A stretch of DNA of 64,000 nucleotides, taken from assembly GCA_016124205.1 (NCBI GenBank), contig WGOD01000002.1, positions 372,001-436,000 on the forward strand, written 5' to 3'. Source of the stretch: Alphaproteobacteria bacterium. Its GTDB lineage: Bacteria; Pseudomonadota; Alphaproteobacteria; Caulobacterales; Maricaulaceae. Positions 24,901-33,811 of this stretch are shown one piece after another; positions within the stretch are counted from its first letter, which is position 1; every line of letters starts with the position of its first letter. The notes below the pieces were generated by a model. That model was not told where the DNA came from. It ran no database searches and worked only from the letters and a program-made list of their open reading frames with translations. The translations under genes were made by a program, and so were the position numbers.

Positions 24901-27195
24901 TCACCGCCGGTAGATGATCGAGCCCTTCTCGACATTCATCAGCGCAAGCAGCGCTTCGAACTGCGCGTCCTGTCCGTAGTCGAACATCGAGGCGAAGTGT
25001 TCGTACGACCACTCCACCGCGTGACCGTTGTCGACGATCAGGAAGGTGCGGCTGCGCGAATTGTAGCCGCGCACGACGATCCAGTGGGCCGTCGCCGCCG
25101 CGTCATGCGGCGAGAAGATATCGGCTGCGTATTGCGAGCCCCAGCCCACAAGGGTGAGGACCGGGCGGCCCTGATCGAGCAAATCGCGGATACGCGCGAG
25201 CGCGCGCTCATTGTTCGCCCCGCCCAGCGGCAGCACGTCATGCACGAAGCCGCTGGAGAGGTCGTTCATCCGGTCGCGCAGCGTGCCCGGCGGGGTGCCG
25301 AGCGATTGGTCGGAGACGAAATTGCCCGAGCTTTGCACCCGGCGCTTGAACTGCTCGTATGTCGTGGGGACGCCGTAGAAACGCAGCACGCGTGACGCCG
25401 CCTGCGGGCCGCAGGAATTGCCGCCCGACAGCCGGTTGCCATAGTCGCCCGTCGGCACGTCGAGGAAGACGTCGGGTTCGAGATCCGACGCGCGGGCGCG
25501 CGCCGGATCGATCGGAAAGAGGGTGACCAGCATCGGCTGGTAGAAGGCCTGAAGGCCGGTGCGTGTGCCGGCTTCGTCGCCATTGGTGTCGCCGACGACG
25601 CGGAAGGCCGCGACCGGGCTCATCGCGCGGCGGCGGGCGTCGACGGTGGTGTCGTTGAACCAGATGCCGTTGCGGCCGCCCTCGCCCGTGCCCTCGACGA
25701 GGAAGTCCTGTTCGTGGTCACGGTCGGTGTAGGCGGCGGTCGTCGTGCGATCGAGCGCGGTCTCGTATTCCTGCTGCCAGACGCGGGCCTCGTCCCACCA
25801 GCCGTATTCCAGCTGGACCGCGTCGATCCGCCAGCCCGGCGGAGCGGTCCAGATCGTCTCGTTGTCGGACCGGCCCGACGCGCGGGTGTCGCCGCCGGTT
25901 TCGCTGGCATCGCCCGAGAGGCTGGCGAGGAGGCGCGTACGGTCGGGCGACAGGGTCAGGCGCGAGGTGACGTTCATGCGCGGGCCGTGGCCGTAGAAGT
26001 CGCGGTCGCCGCCGGTATGGCGCAGGGTCAGGAAGTCGCTGTGCTGCCCCCTCACCCAGATCGTGGTCGTTCCGGGCGGCCCCGAAACTTCGGGCTCCGA
26101 GACGATCGGCACGACGACGGAAATCTCGTTCCACTGGACCTGAACGCTGGTGCGTTCGACCGTGCGGCGGCCATTGGCGTCGAGATCGCCGACATCGCGG
26201 CCGTCATTGTCATTGCTCGCGACGTCACCATTGGTGTCGCCCATGATGATGAAGCTGCGGACCGGACCGTCGACAGCGGGCAGGCCGCGGCGCACGTCGA
26301 TCTCGCCGCGCCCCGGGACGATGGTGTCGATCTCCCAGTCGGTGTCGGTGTATTCGCCGGTCGCGCGGGTCGGCGAGACGATCCGCTCGATATGGCCGCC
26401 TTCCGGATTGCACCACAGGCGGACGCGTTCGCGGACCCGGCCGCGCGTGTGATCGGGGCGGGTTTCCTCGGCGACCATATGGATATCAGCGAAAAGGCAG
26501 TCCTCTTCGGCCACCACCGTCACCGTGACCTGCACATGCGGACCGTTGCCGCCGAAATCCCCGTCACCGCCGCCGGACCGCACGGCGTAGAGACGCTCGG
26601 TGGGGGGCGGTTCGACCGTGACGGTGCGGCTGGTGATGCGTGGTGCCTCGAACCGCATCTCGGTCACCGCCGAGACGGTCGGGCGGGCCTCGACCGGGAC
26701 CTGCAATTGGGGGGGCTGGACACCGGGCCGCTGCTGCGGCTGCGGGCGCTGGATCTGCTGCGGGCTGACGCGCTGGCCTGGTTGCTGCTGGACCTGCAGC
26801 TCCGGCGCACGCACTTGCGGCGAGACGGCAGACGGGATCTGCGCGGCGATGCCCGGTGCAAGTGTCGTCTGCAGGGCGGGCCGCGCCGCGTTCGCATTGC
26901 ATTGTTCCAGCTGCGCACCGTTCAATCGCGCCCCGGGATGCCCGTATTCGCTGATCCGCCCGACGATCGCCGCCAGTTGCGCGCACGCCCCGACGCCGGG
27001 CTGCGGCCAGGGGCCCGAGACGGTGCAGGCCCGGTCCTGGCACGACCAGGTGATCGACCCGGCCGTCACCTGTCCGGTTTGCTGCGCGGGCGCGGCCGTC
27101 CGCGCAGTGTAGGTGTAGGTCTGGGCGAGGACAGGCGCTGACGTCAGCGAAAGCGCTGTCAGGGCGAAGACGGTGAAAGCGATCAGGCGGCGCAT
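24901..27195 (-). CDS. Secreted multidomain protein with C39-like papain-fold domain
   Basis: A 764-residue protein with a signal peptide (cut about APVLAQ). Order: a short domain with two cysteines (WSCQDRACTVSGPW); a proline/glutamine-rich linker (about 115-165); a beta domain with VTVTVVAEEDC and IIMGDTNGDVAS; a second copy of that domain with VTSRLTLSPDR and RVVGDTNGDEAG; and a C-terminal C39-like peptidase domain with Cys595 in GGNSCGPQAA, His704 in AHWIVV and Asp722/Asn723 in LIVDNG, the expected triad. The papain-fold is the peptidase_C39_2 type. Whether it is a protease or a cysteine-based binding module cannot be told. A 145-base gap separates it from E1alpha. Confidence 0.72.
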   Translation of the reverse strand: MRRLIAFTVFALTALSLTSAPVLAQTYTYTARTAAPAQQTGQVTAGSITWSCQDRACTVSGPWPQPGVGACAQLAAIVGRISEYGHPGARLNGAQLEQCNANAARPALQTTLAPGIAAQIPSAVSPQVRAPELQVQQQPGQRVSPQQIQRPQPQQRPGVQPPQLQVPVEARPTVSAVTEMRFEAPRITSRTVTVEPPPTERLYAVRSGGGDGDFGGNGPHVQVTVTVVAEEDCLFADIHMVAEETRPDHTRGRVRERVRLWCNPEGGHIERIVSPTRATGEYTDTDWEIDTIVPGRGEIDVRRGLPAVDGPVRSFIIMGDTNGDVASNDNDGRDVGDLDANGRRTVERTSVQVQWNEISVVVPIVSEPEVSGPPGTTTIWVRGQHSDFLTLRHTGGDRDFYGHGPRMNVTSRLTLSPDRTRLLASLSGDASETGGDTRASGRSDNETIWTAPPGWRIDAVQLEYGWWDEARVWQQEYETALDRTTTAAYTDRDHEQDFLVEGTGEGGRNGIWFNDTTVDARRRAMSPVAAFRVVGDTNGDEAGTRTGLQAFYQPMLVTLFPIDPARARASDLEPDVFLDVPTGDYGNRLSGGNSCGPQAASRVLRFYGVPTTYEQFKRRVQSSGNFVSDQSLGTPPGTLRDRMNDLSSGFVHDVLPLGGANNERALARIRDLLDQGRPVLTLVGWGSQYAADIFSPHDAAATAHWIVVRGYNSRSRTFLIVDNGHAVEWSYEHFASMFDYGQDAQFEALLALMNVEKGSIIYRR

Positions 27196-27261
27196 CGGCT
27201 TACTCCCCACAATCCGGGCGGGAGGTTACGCCGATTTCGCGCCTTAGGCGATTCACTCCGC

Positions 27262-27296
27262 AAAAGAAAAGCCCCGGACGATTGACGTCCGGGGCT
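27262..27296 (-). terminator. Rho-independent terminator of the thiolase gene
   Basis: AGCCCCGGAC and GTCCGGGGCT form a 10-bp stem with a seven-base loop, followed on the minus strand by a T-rich run (TTTTCTTTT). It lies 24 bases beyond the thiolase stop codon. Confidence 0.85.
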
Positions 27297-27319
27297 CAAC
27301 TCTCAAACCAGCCAAGCGC

Positions 27320-28510
27320 CTAGTTCATGCGCTCCAGCGCCACCGCGGTGGCTTCGCCGCCGCCGATGCAGAGCGAAGCGACGCCCTTGGTCTTGTTCTG
27401 CTTTTCCATCGCGGCAAGCAGGGTGACCATGATGCGCGCGCCGGAGGCGCCGATCGGGTGACCCATGGCGCAGGCACCGCCATTCACATTGACCTTCTCG
27501 TGCGGGATGCCGAGTTCCTTCATCGCGATCATCGGAACGACGGCGAAGGCTTCGTTGATTTCCCACAGATCGACGTCGTCAGCCGACCAACCCGCCTTTT
27601 CGAGCACCTTGCGCATGGCCGGGACCGGCGCGGTGGTGAAATAAGCCGGCTCGTGCGCGTGCGAGGCGACGGCGGAAATCTTCGCCAGCGGCTTCAGACC
27701 GCGGCGCTCGGCTTCGCTCTGACGCATCAGGACGAGCGCGGCTGCGCCGTCGGAGATGGCCGAAGCGTTGGCCGCGGTGACCGTACCGTCTTTGGAGAAG
27801 GCCGGACGCAGGCCCGGGATCTTGTCCGGCATCGCCTTGCGCGGCAGTTCGTCGGTCTCGACCGTCACATCGCCCTTGCGCGAGGAGATGGTGACCGGGA
27901 CGATTTCGCGCTTGAAGTCGCCTTCCTTCGTCGCGCGCTGGGCGCGGGCCAGGGTTTCGAGCGCATAGGCATCCTGCTGCTCGCGCGTGAACTGGTGTTC
28001 CTGCGCGATCATGTCGGCATAGACGCCCATCGCCTTGTGTTCGTAGGCGTCTTCCAGACCGTCGAGCGCCATGTGGTCGAGGATGCGGTCATGGCCGTAT
28101 TTGAAGCCGCCGCGGTGGCTCGGCATCATGTGCGGGGCATTGGTCATCGATTCCATACCGCCCGCGACGACGATGTCGGCTTCGCCGGCGAGAATGGCCG
28201 AACGGCCCATGATCGCCGCCTGCATGCCGGAGCCGCACATCTTGTTGAGCGTGGTCGCTTCGACGCCCTTGGGCAGGCCGGCCTTGATGCCCGCCTGACG
28301 CGCCGGAGCCTGGCCCTGACCGGCCATGAGCACATTGCCCATGTAGATCGTGTTGACGTCGTCGCCGGACACGCCGGCTTCGTCCATCGCGGCCTTCACG
28401 GCCAGCGCGCCAAGCTCGTTCGCAGACAGCGTGGCCAGTTCGCCGAGCAGGCCACCCATCGGGGTGCGGGCCATGCCGACGATGACGACGGGATCGTCCT
28501 GATTGCTCAT
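27320..28510 (-). CDS. Acetyl-CoA acetyltransferase (thiolase)
   Basis: A 396-residue thiolase. The nucleophilic cysteine is Cys92 in NKMCGSGMQA, the histidine lies in the NEAFAV motif, and the second cysteine in GGACAMGHPIGASG near the C-terminus. The length and the VVIVGMARTPMGGLLG start are those of a biosynthetic-type (PhaA/AtoB-like) acetyl-CoA acetyltransferase, which condenses two acetyl-CoA or cleaves acetoacetyl-CoA. An AAGGAGATTTC ribosome site precedes ATG 28510. It has its own terminator. The neighbouring bkd cluster feeds acetyl-CoA and propionyl-CoA metabolism, a plausible link but not proven. Confidence 0.92.
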   Translation of the reverse strand: MSNQDDPVVIVGMARTPMGGLLGELATLSANELGALAVKAAMDEAGVSGDDVNTIYMGNVLMAGQGQAPARQAGIKAGLPKGVEATTLNKMCGSGMQAAIMGRSAILAGEADIVVAGGMESMTNAPHMMPSHRGGFKYGHDRILDHMALDGLEDAYEHKAMGVYADMIAQEHQFTREQQDAYALETLARAQRATKEGDFKREIVPVTISSRKGDVTVETDELPRKAMPDKIPGLRPAFSKDGTVTAANASAISDGAAALVLMRQSEAERRGLKPLAKISAVASHAHEPAYFTTAPVPAMRKVLEKAGWSADDVDLWEINEAFAVVPMIAMKELGIPHEKVNVNGGACAMGHPIGASGARIMVTLLAAMEKQNKTKGVASLCIGGGEATAVALERMN

Positions 28511-28709
28511 CGGTGAAATCTCCTTTCGGGGAGGTCCGGGAAAAATTCGTGCGGCAGATGAAAGCCTCGCGCCGCACTGCGTCAAGTCTTCTCGCACATG
28601 CAACATTGGCGGGTCGCCATGCGGTTGCATCGACTGTCCAGATTACATCTTTTCAAATCAGGGGGTTGGGCCTAACCCTGTCGGCGGGGACATCAGGGAC
28701 GGGGGTCAC

Positions 28710-29246
28710 ATGCCCGGCAATCGCAGGCGGCCAAGCCGCCGATCCTTTCTCGCGCGCGTTCTGGGCGCGGGTACGGCCTATGGTGCGACAGCGCTGGTTT
28801 CGGGCGCTCACGCCCAGCATGTGCGCACCTGGAGCGCCACTGAAGCGGCGTGCGCTTCGGGGCTGACCGACAGCGACAGCGGGCGGAATGCCGACCCGGC
28901 CGGCAATGGCCGAGGACCGCAGGGTGTGACTGATTCCGACACAGGCGCCGAGGCCGATCCGGTGGGACAGGGCCGCGGCACAGGCGGCGTCACGGACACG
29001 GACAGCGGGGCAGAGGCTGACCCGGTCGGTCAGGGCCGCGGGTCGAAGTCCGCGCATGGTTTGACTGACAGCGATAGCGGCGCCTCCGCCGACCCGGCGG
29101 GTCAGGGCCGCGGCGGCCGCCGGATGACGGATACCGATATCGGCTGGGGCGCGGACCGCGTCGGACACGGGCGCGGCGGCGAAGGCCGCGAACGCCCGGT
29201 GCCGCCCGTGAACTGTCCCACCCGGGAAACCGGTGATGAAGAATGA
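28710..29246 (+). CDS. Tat-exported protein of TDSDSG/ADPxGxGRG repeats
   Basis: A 178-residue protein. The N-terminus has a twin-arginine motif SRRSFLA preceded by extra arginines, followed by a hydrophobic stretch ending GAHAQ, so it is predicted to leave via Tat. The rest is low complexity: five tandem units of about 21-25 residues, each with a core like LTDSDSG..ADPxGxGRG, then a proline-containing tail with one Cys. The acidic DSDSG box recalls Ca-binding loops (DxDxG), though they are not canonical EF-hands or RTX repeats. The stop codon overlaps the start of the next gene (ATGA), indicating coupling to the membrane protein. Its family and role are unknown to me. Confidence 0.72.
   Translation: MPGNRRRPSRRSFLARVLGAGTAYGATALVSGAHAQHVRTWSATEAACASGLTDSDSGRNADPAGNGRGPQGVTDSDTGAEADPVGQGRGTGGVTDTDSGAEADPVGQGRGSKSAHGLTDSDSGASADPAGQGRGGRRMTDTDIGWGADRVGHGRGGEGRERPVPPVNCPTRETGDEE
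28858..29190 (+). repeat. Five in-frame coding repeats (TDSDSG units)
   Basis: Five tandem units of about 63-75 bases inside the Tat-exported gene encode TDSDSG, TDSDTG, TDTDSG, TDSDSG and TDTDIG boxes, each followed by an ADP or ADR and a GRG. The fourth unit is offset by a short insertion (SKSAH). DNA similarity suggests expansion by duplication. Confidence 0.8.
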
Positions 29247-30358
29247 GCGAGTCGGAGATCACCGCCCCGGCGAAGAACCGGCTTGAAGGCATCGATTTCG
29301 CCCGCGCCATCGCCATGATGGGCATGACGGTCGTCAATTTCTCGATCTATATCGGCCGCGCCGAAGGCGATCCGCAGTGGCTGATCCAGCTGGAGAGCCT
29401 GTTCTCCGGGCGCGCGGCGGCGACCTTCGTCTTCCTCGCCGGTATCGGCGTGGCGCTGCTGACCTCCCGCGCGCGGCGCGAGCGGACGCCGGAAAACCGG
29501 CGGGCGGCGCGCATCAACCTCCTCAAGCGCGGAGCCTTCCTCTTCCTGCTCGGCGTGTCCTTCCGCGCGCAATGGCCGTACGACATCCTGCATTTCTACG
29601 GCATCTATCTGACGATCGCGGCGCTGGTCTTCCTGTGGCCGGCACGCTGGCTGCTCGGTCTCGCGGTCTTCACCACGCTGGCCTTCGTCGCTTTCTATTT
29701 CGCACTGCCGCCGCTTCTGGATCTCGACTACTGGGCAAGCCCGAGTTTCGCCAATCCGTCCGAAGCACTGCAGGACGTGTTCTTCACCGGACACCACCCG
29801 GTCACGCCCTGGTTCGCCTATTTCCTGACGGGCATGGCGGTGGGGCGGATCGACCTGCACCGCAGCGCCAATCACTGGCGGCTGCTGATCGGCGGGGCGC
29901 TGCTGATCGGTCTCGCCAAGGCGATCAAGTTCGCGGCGCTCAACCTGGCGCTTGTGAAGCTGATCCCGTCGGAGAACTGGGGCTATGCGCTCAGCTATGT
30001 CGCCGACATTTTCGGCACATCGGCCTATCCGCCCGCTCCGCTCTACATCCTGTTCGGGCTCGGCACGGGCATGATCGTGCTGTCGCTGTCGCTGATGATC
30101 TGCGCGTCGGAAGGACGGCGGAAGCTGTTCACCCCGGTGATATGGACCGGGCAGATGGCGCTGACCTTCTACCTCCTCCACGTCTATATCGGGGTGACGG
30201 CGGCGGAATGGTTCCTCCCGGAAGAGGCGGAGTCGGTCTACTGGCTGTTCGCCTGGGTGATCGGCTTCTTCATCTTCTGCCTGATCTTCGCGACGATCTG
30301 GCGGAGCCGGTATCAGCGGGGTCCGGTCGAATGGGCGATGCGCAGGCTGGTGGATTGA
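29243..30358 (+). CDS. DUF418-like multipass membrane protein
   Basis: A 371-residue integral membrane protein with about ten hydrophobic segments. The N-terminal sequence RLEGIDFARAIAMMGM resembles the entry helix of DUF418/DUF1624 proteins related to heparan-alpha-glucosaminide N-acetyltransferases; the C-terminus ends YQRGPVEWAMRRLV, the basic Trp-containing tail of DUF418. Catalytic residues of that acyltransferase group are not certain here. It overlaps the repeat protein by four bases at its start and the CPBP protease by 28 bases at its end, so all three are probably one operon. It may transfer an acyl group at the membrane. Confidence 0.7.
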   Translation: MSESEITAPAKNRLEGIDFARAIAMMGMTVVNFSIYIGRAEGDPQWLIQLESLFSGRAAATFVFLAGIGVALLTSRARRERTPENRRAARINLLKRGAFLFLLGVSFRAQWPYDILHFYGIYLTIAALVFLWPARWLLGLAVFTTLAFVAFYFALPPLLDLDYWASPSFANPSEALQDVFFTGHHPVTPWFAYFLTGMAVGRIDLHRSANHWRLLIGGALLIGLAKAIKFAALNLALVKLIPSENWGYALSYVADIFGTSAYPPAPLYILFGLGTGMIVLSLSLMICASEGRRKLFTPVIWTGQMALTFYLLHVYIGVTAAEWFLPEEAESVYWLFAWVIGFFIFCLIFATIWRSRYQRGPVEWAMRRLVD

Positions 30359-30873
30359 TCGGAGCGTTCCGCGCCCCTCACCTTCGCGATCTGGCGGAGG
30401 CGGCCGGCCTGTTCGCGGTGTTCGCCGCGATCGCCCTGCCGCTCGGTCTGATCACCGGCGTGTTCGCCTTCGGAATTGCGCCGGTTCAGACGATCCTGAT
30501 CGTCGCGCTCGTTGCGGTCCTTGTTCCGGCACTCGGTGAGGAAGTGGTCTTCCGCGCCCTGCTTCAGGGCAGGCCGTCATTCCCGCGAAGGCGGGAATCC
30601 AGTGGCGCGGCCGTTCTGGACCCCGGCTTCCGCCGGGGTGACGTGTTGGGAGTTGGATTCAGCCTCATCGCCTTCATCGCCTGGCACCCGGTTCAGGTGT
30701 GGCTCGGCCTGCCGATGGCGCAGCCGGTATTCCTCGATCCGGTCTTTCTCGGTATCGCGGCGCTGCTGGGTGCCGCTTGCACGATCAGCTGGCAGCGGTC
30801 CGGCTCTATCTGGCCGCCCGTCCTGATCCACTGGCTGACGGTCGTCGGCTGGAAGGCGTTTCTGGCGGGGTGA
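30331..30873 (+). CDS. CPBP family intramembrane metalloprotease with an inserted repeat
   Basis: A 180-residue membrane protein of the CPBP (CAAX-processing-like) family. The glutamate/arginine motif EEVVFR is at residues 70-75, the first histidine is in AWHPV (His119), and a further histidine in IHWLTV near the end. These form the presumed zinc site. Between the first two motifs, residues about 82-105 (PSFPRRRESSGAAVL...) are encoded by a 69-base dispersed palindrome that keeps the frame. ATG 30331 overlaps the previous gene by 28 bases; a TTG at 30355 is an alternative start. Bacterial CPBP proteins act in bacteriocin immunity or peptide maturation. Confidence 0.75.
   Translation: MGDAQAGGLIGAFRAPHLRDLAEAAGLFAVFAAIALPLGLITGVFAFGIAPVQTILIVALVAVLVPALGEEVVFRALLQGRPSFPRRRESSGAAVLDPGFRRGDVLGVGFSLIAFIAWHPVQVWLGLPMAQPVFLDPVFLGIAALLGAACTISWQRSGSIWPPVLIHWLTVVGWKAFLAG
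30575..30643. repeat. Dispersed two-hairpin repeat, family B, copy 2 (inside CPBP gene)
   Basis: A 69-base element with hairpins CCCGCGAAGGCGGG and CCCCGGCTTCCGCCGGGG and ends CGTCA/TGACG. It is a multiple of three, so it adds 23 codons to the CPBP frame. Its translation, SFPRRRES, is typical of this class of bacterial repeat when read in frame. Copy 1 is at 21129-21196. Confidence 0.85.
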
Positions 30874-30877
30874 TCTT

Positions 30878-30978
30878 CCTTCTCCCCTCGGGGGAGAAGG
30901 TGGCCTGAAAGGCCGGATGAGGGGTCTTCTGAGAGTCACCCCTCACCCCTGCCCCCTCTCCCCCGACGGGAGAGGGGA
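30878..30978. repeat. Dispersed palindromic repeat, family A, copy 2 (inverted)
   Basis: Reverse-complement copy of the 15321-15418 element, about 101 bases, with CTTCTCCCCTCGGGGGAGAAG and CCCCTCTCCCCCGACGGGAG hairpins. It fills the gap between the convergent CPBP and mnmA genes, reaching within 8 bases of the mnmA stop. Confidence 0.85.
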
Positions 30979-30985
30979 AGAGAGT

Positions 30986-32170
30986 TCAAATCGTCCCGGT
31001 GATCCACCCGCCGCCGAGAACGCGGGAGCCACCATCCTCCGGTGCGTAGAAGACCGCGGCCTGACCGGGGGCGACGCCTTCCTCTTCCGCGTCGAGGACG
31101 AGGCCGACCTTGCCGTCATTGACCGACAGCGCCGCCGGCACCGGCGGGCGGGTGGAGCGGACCTTCACGAGAACCGGCTCGCCTTCGAGGCTGTCCAGCG
31201 GCGTGTCGCCGATCCAGTTGACGTCGTGCAGGCGGATGCGCTTCACGCCCAGCGCCTCGCGCGGGCCGACGATGACCCGGCGGCCCGGCGCATCAAGGCG
31301 CACGACGTAGAGCGGCTCGCCCGCCGCAATCCCGAGACCGCGGCGCTGGCCGACCGTATAGCGGATGACGCCGTCATGCCGGCCGAGCACACTGCCGTCG
31401 ACATGGACAATGTCGCCTGGCTCCGCTGCGCCGGGGCGCAGCTTTTCCACGATGGCGGCATAATTGCCGTCCGGCACGAAGCAGATGTCCTGGCTGTCCG
31501 GCTTGTCGGCGACGGCCAGACCGAAGGCCTCGGCGAGCTGGCGCGTCTGGTCCTTCGTCAGATGCCCGAGCGGGAAGCGCAGGAATTCCAACTGGTCCTG
31601 GGTCGTCGCGAACAGGAAGTAGGACTGGTCCTTGCCCGGATCGGCGGCGCGGTGAAGCTCCGCGCCGTTCGGCCCATCGACGCGCCGGATGTAGTGCCCG
31701 GTCGCCATCGCGGCGGCACCCAGCTGCTGCGATTGGTGCAGCAGATCGGCGAACTTGACCCGCTGATTGCAACGCACGCAGGGAATGGGGGTCGCGCCGC
31801 CCAGATAGGTGTCGGCGAAATCCTCCATCACCGCTTCGCGGAAGCGGTTCTCGTAATCGAGCACGTAATGGGGGAAGCCCATTTCCTCGGCGGCGCGGCG
31901 GGCGTCATAGATGTCCTGCCCCGCGCAGCACGCGCCCTTCTTCTTGATCATCTCGCCATGATCATAGAGCTGCAGCGTGATCCCCACGACATCATAACCG
32001 GCGCGGTGCAGCGCCGTGGCGGTGACGGTGGAATCCACCCCGCCGGACATGGCCACGACGACGCGGTGGCTCGCCGGGTCGCCGCCGAGCCCGAGCGGAT
32101 CATCCGCCAGGCCAAACTCTCGAAGCAGGGTGTCGGCCCGCGAATCCGCGCGCGTCAGCGTATCGGTCAT
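30986..32170 (-). CDS. mnmA: tRNA-specific 2-thiouridylase
   Basis: A 394-residue enzyme that thiolates U34 of tRNA-Lys, -Glu and -Gln (MnmA/TrmU). The PP-loop SGGVDS (residues 42-47) activates the uridine with ATP. The catalytic cysteines lie in IPCVRCNQ and QDICFV. The C-terminal beta domain ([16 protein letters not shown]) is complete. An N-terminal extension of about 35 residues before VVVAMSGG is longer than in E. coli and typical of alphaproteobacteria. The gene ends against the family A repeat. Confidence 0.95.
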   Translation of the reverse strand: MTDTLTRADSRADTLLREFGLADDPLGLGGDPASHRVVVAMSGGVDSTVTATALHRAGYDVVGITLQLYDHGEMIKKKGACCAGQDIYDARRAAEEMGFPHYVLDYENRFREAVMEDFADTYLGGATPIPCVRCNQRVKFADLLHQSQQLGAAAMATGHYIRRVDGPNGAELHRAADPGKDQSYFLFATTQDQLEFLRFPLGHLTKDQTRQLAEAFGLAVADKPDSQDICFVPDGNYAAIVEKLRPGAAEPGDIVHVDGSVLGRHDGVIRYTVGQRRGLGIAAGEPLYVVRLDAPGRRVIVGPREALGVKRIRLHDVNWIGDTPLDSLEGEPVLVKVRSTRPPVPAALSVNDGKVGLVLDAEEEGVAPGQAAVFYAPEDGGSRVLGGGWITGTI

Positions 32171-32258
32171 CTCTCGCCTCCACCGGGGTCAAGGCCCGGA
32201 GCAAACGTTCATGGGAGGCGGCGATATAGAGGATCGGCGCGGGCGATGGAAGGGCTGC

Positions 32259-32795
32259 CTACTCGCTGCGCGTCGCTTCGATACGGTCGATCGGGAACCA
32301 GTCCGTGCCCGGATAGCGGCGTTCGGTCGAGCTGCGATAGGCGTCGTCGGAGATGCGTTCGAACCGGGTGCGCGATTCAAATGCGCCGTAGGCATCCTCT
32401 CCTTCGGACGTCAGGGAATAGCCGTTCTCGGTCAGTTCGATCGCGTGGGCGGAATTGCTCCAGCGATTGTTGTGACCGTCAAAGTAGTAGACCTGCCACA
32501 TACCGGCTTCGGGGTCGTAGGTATTCATCACCCGGCCGTACCATCCGCCATCCTCGGCATACCATTCGGACTGAAGGCCGAGACCGTCGAATGTCCGGGT
32601 GGTTGTGACGTGGAAATCGAGTTCCTGGCTGGTGCCGGGTCCCGTCGCGAGCCAGTTGTGCAGCTCCCACTCGCCCTCGAGATAGGACAGGCTTTCGATG
32701 AAGGCCTGCGCCTCCGGATGCTCGTCGCCCGAACGGGCTTCGGCCATCGCGGGCAGAATGGCCAGCGACAGGGCGGCGGAAACGAAAAGGCGCAT
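32259..32795 (-). CDS. Secreted DUF1579-like hypothetical protein (paralogous type)
   Basis: A 178-residue protein with a signal peptide (cut about MAEARS). The mature chain is acidic and rich in Trp/Tyr, with alternating strands EWELHNWLATG, FDGLGLQSEWYAEDGGWYG, VYYFDGHNNRWS and a C-terminal FPIDRIEATR. Its architecture is like the secreted protein at 20367-20954, which suggests a small family of calycin-like extracytoplasmic proteins. ATG 32795 has a GGAGGATTTTC ribosome site. It is separated from mnmA by 88 bases and from flgL by 90, so it is probably monocistronic. Confidence 0.65.
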   Translation of the reverse strand: MRLFVSAALSLAILPAMAEARSGDEHPEAQAFIESLSYLEGEWELHNWLATGPGTSQELDFHVTTTRTFDGLGLQSEWYAEDGGWYGRVMNTYDPEAGMWQVYYFDGHNNRWSNSAHAIELTENGYSLTSEGEDAYGAFESRTRFERISDDAYRSSTERRYPGTDWFPIDRIEATRSE

Positions 32796-32885
32796 GAAAA
32801 TCCTCCGGTTTTGTCCGGAGGCAGACTAGGCACTCACGTTCACGTGCCTAGCGCGGCGCTCATCAAGTTTGTGTGAGGATGCGCC

Positions 32886-33800
32886 CTACCTCAGGAACGG
32901 CAGCAGCGAGACCTGGCTGAGGGTCGCGAAGGTGCGGGCCGAAACGTCGACCGCCGTCTGCGCCTGCTGGAAGCGCGTGGCGGCCTCGGCCATGTCGACA
33001 TCCTCGATCGAGCCGATCAGACGGTCGAGATAGTCGGCCTTGTTCTGCTGACTGGTGATCAGACCTTCGACGCGGTTCTGCATCGCGCCGTTCGCGCCGA
33101 CATAGTCGTTGATCCGGTCGAAGGCAGACAGAATGTTCTGCATCTCGGACTGGATGAAGGCCTGCTGGTTCGAGGTCAGCGGCCCGTTGAAGGGACCGTC
33201 GACGCCGGCATCGAATTCGGCGATCCGCTTGAAGGATGCCATCAGCTCGGTCCCGACATCGCTGGCCAGGACACCGGTCTCGATCGTCAGATTGTCATCC
33301 AGCTTGACCGTGTTCTTGCGCGCCGAGTTCTGGAACACGTCTCCGGCGGCTGGCGCGGCAACCAGATCCGCGAGCGAATTGGCGGTGATCGGGTCGGCAT
33401 CGGCGCGCGTGCCGCCAAAGATGTAGGCCCCGGCATATTGCGTCGACAGCGCATTGCGCGCGCTGTCGAAGGCCTCGCGGACCTGGTCCATGATGTAGGT
33501 GCCGTCGGTCGTCGTCATGGCGAGGCGGAGTTCCGTCGCCGATTCCGACAACAGGCCGAGGGCGGCATCGGTAACCTCAAGGCGGTTGGCCGTGCGCTTG
33601 GCGGCTTCCTCGTACGCCCCGGCGCGAAGCTGGGCGCCATAGGCGGCCGACAGCGTTTCGGCCCGGTGGCCGACGCCGCGCAGATTGTCGCCGACCTTGC
33701 CGGTCGCAATCTGTTGCTGCGCCTCGTAGACGGAACGCTGGGCGCGCATCAGGTCGGCGAGCGCGGACTGGGCGGCGGCAGAGGTGGCGATGCGGGTCAT
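32886..33800 (-). CDS. flgL: Flagellar hook-associated protein 3
   Basis: A 304-residue hook-filament junction protein. The N-terminal helix (AAAQSALADLMRAQRSVYEAQQ) and the C-terminal helix (VDMAEAATRFQQAQTAVDVS) pair as in flagellin, with a short central domain. It sits between FlgK and the first flagellin and is secreted by the flagellar export system. It follows flgK with an 11-base gap and is therefore cotranscribed. Length is typical of short alphaproteobacterial FlgL. Confidence 0.92.
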   Translation of the reverse strand: MTRIATSAAAQSALADLMRAQRSVYEAQQQIATGKVGDNLRGVGHRAETLSAAYGAQLRAGAYEEAAKRTANRLEVTDAALGLLSESATELRLAMTTTDGTYIMDQVREAFDSARNALSTQYAGAYIFGGTRADADPITANSLADLVAAPAAGDVFQNSARKNTVKLDDNLTIETGVLASDVGTELMASFKRIAEFDAGVDGPFNGPLTSNQQAFIQSEMQNILSAFDRINDYVGANGAMQNRVEGLITSQQNKADYLDRLIGSIEDVDMAEAATRFQQAQTAVDVSARTFATLSQVSLLPFLR

Positions 33801-33811
33801 GGCCTAGTTCC

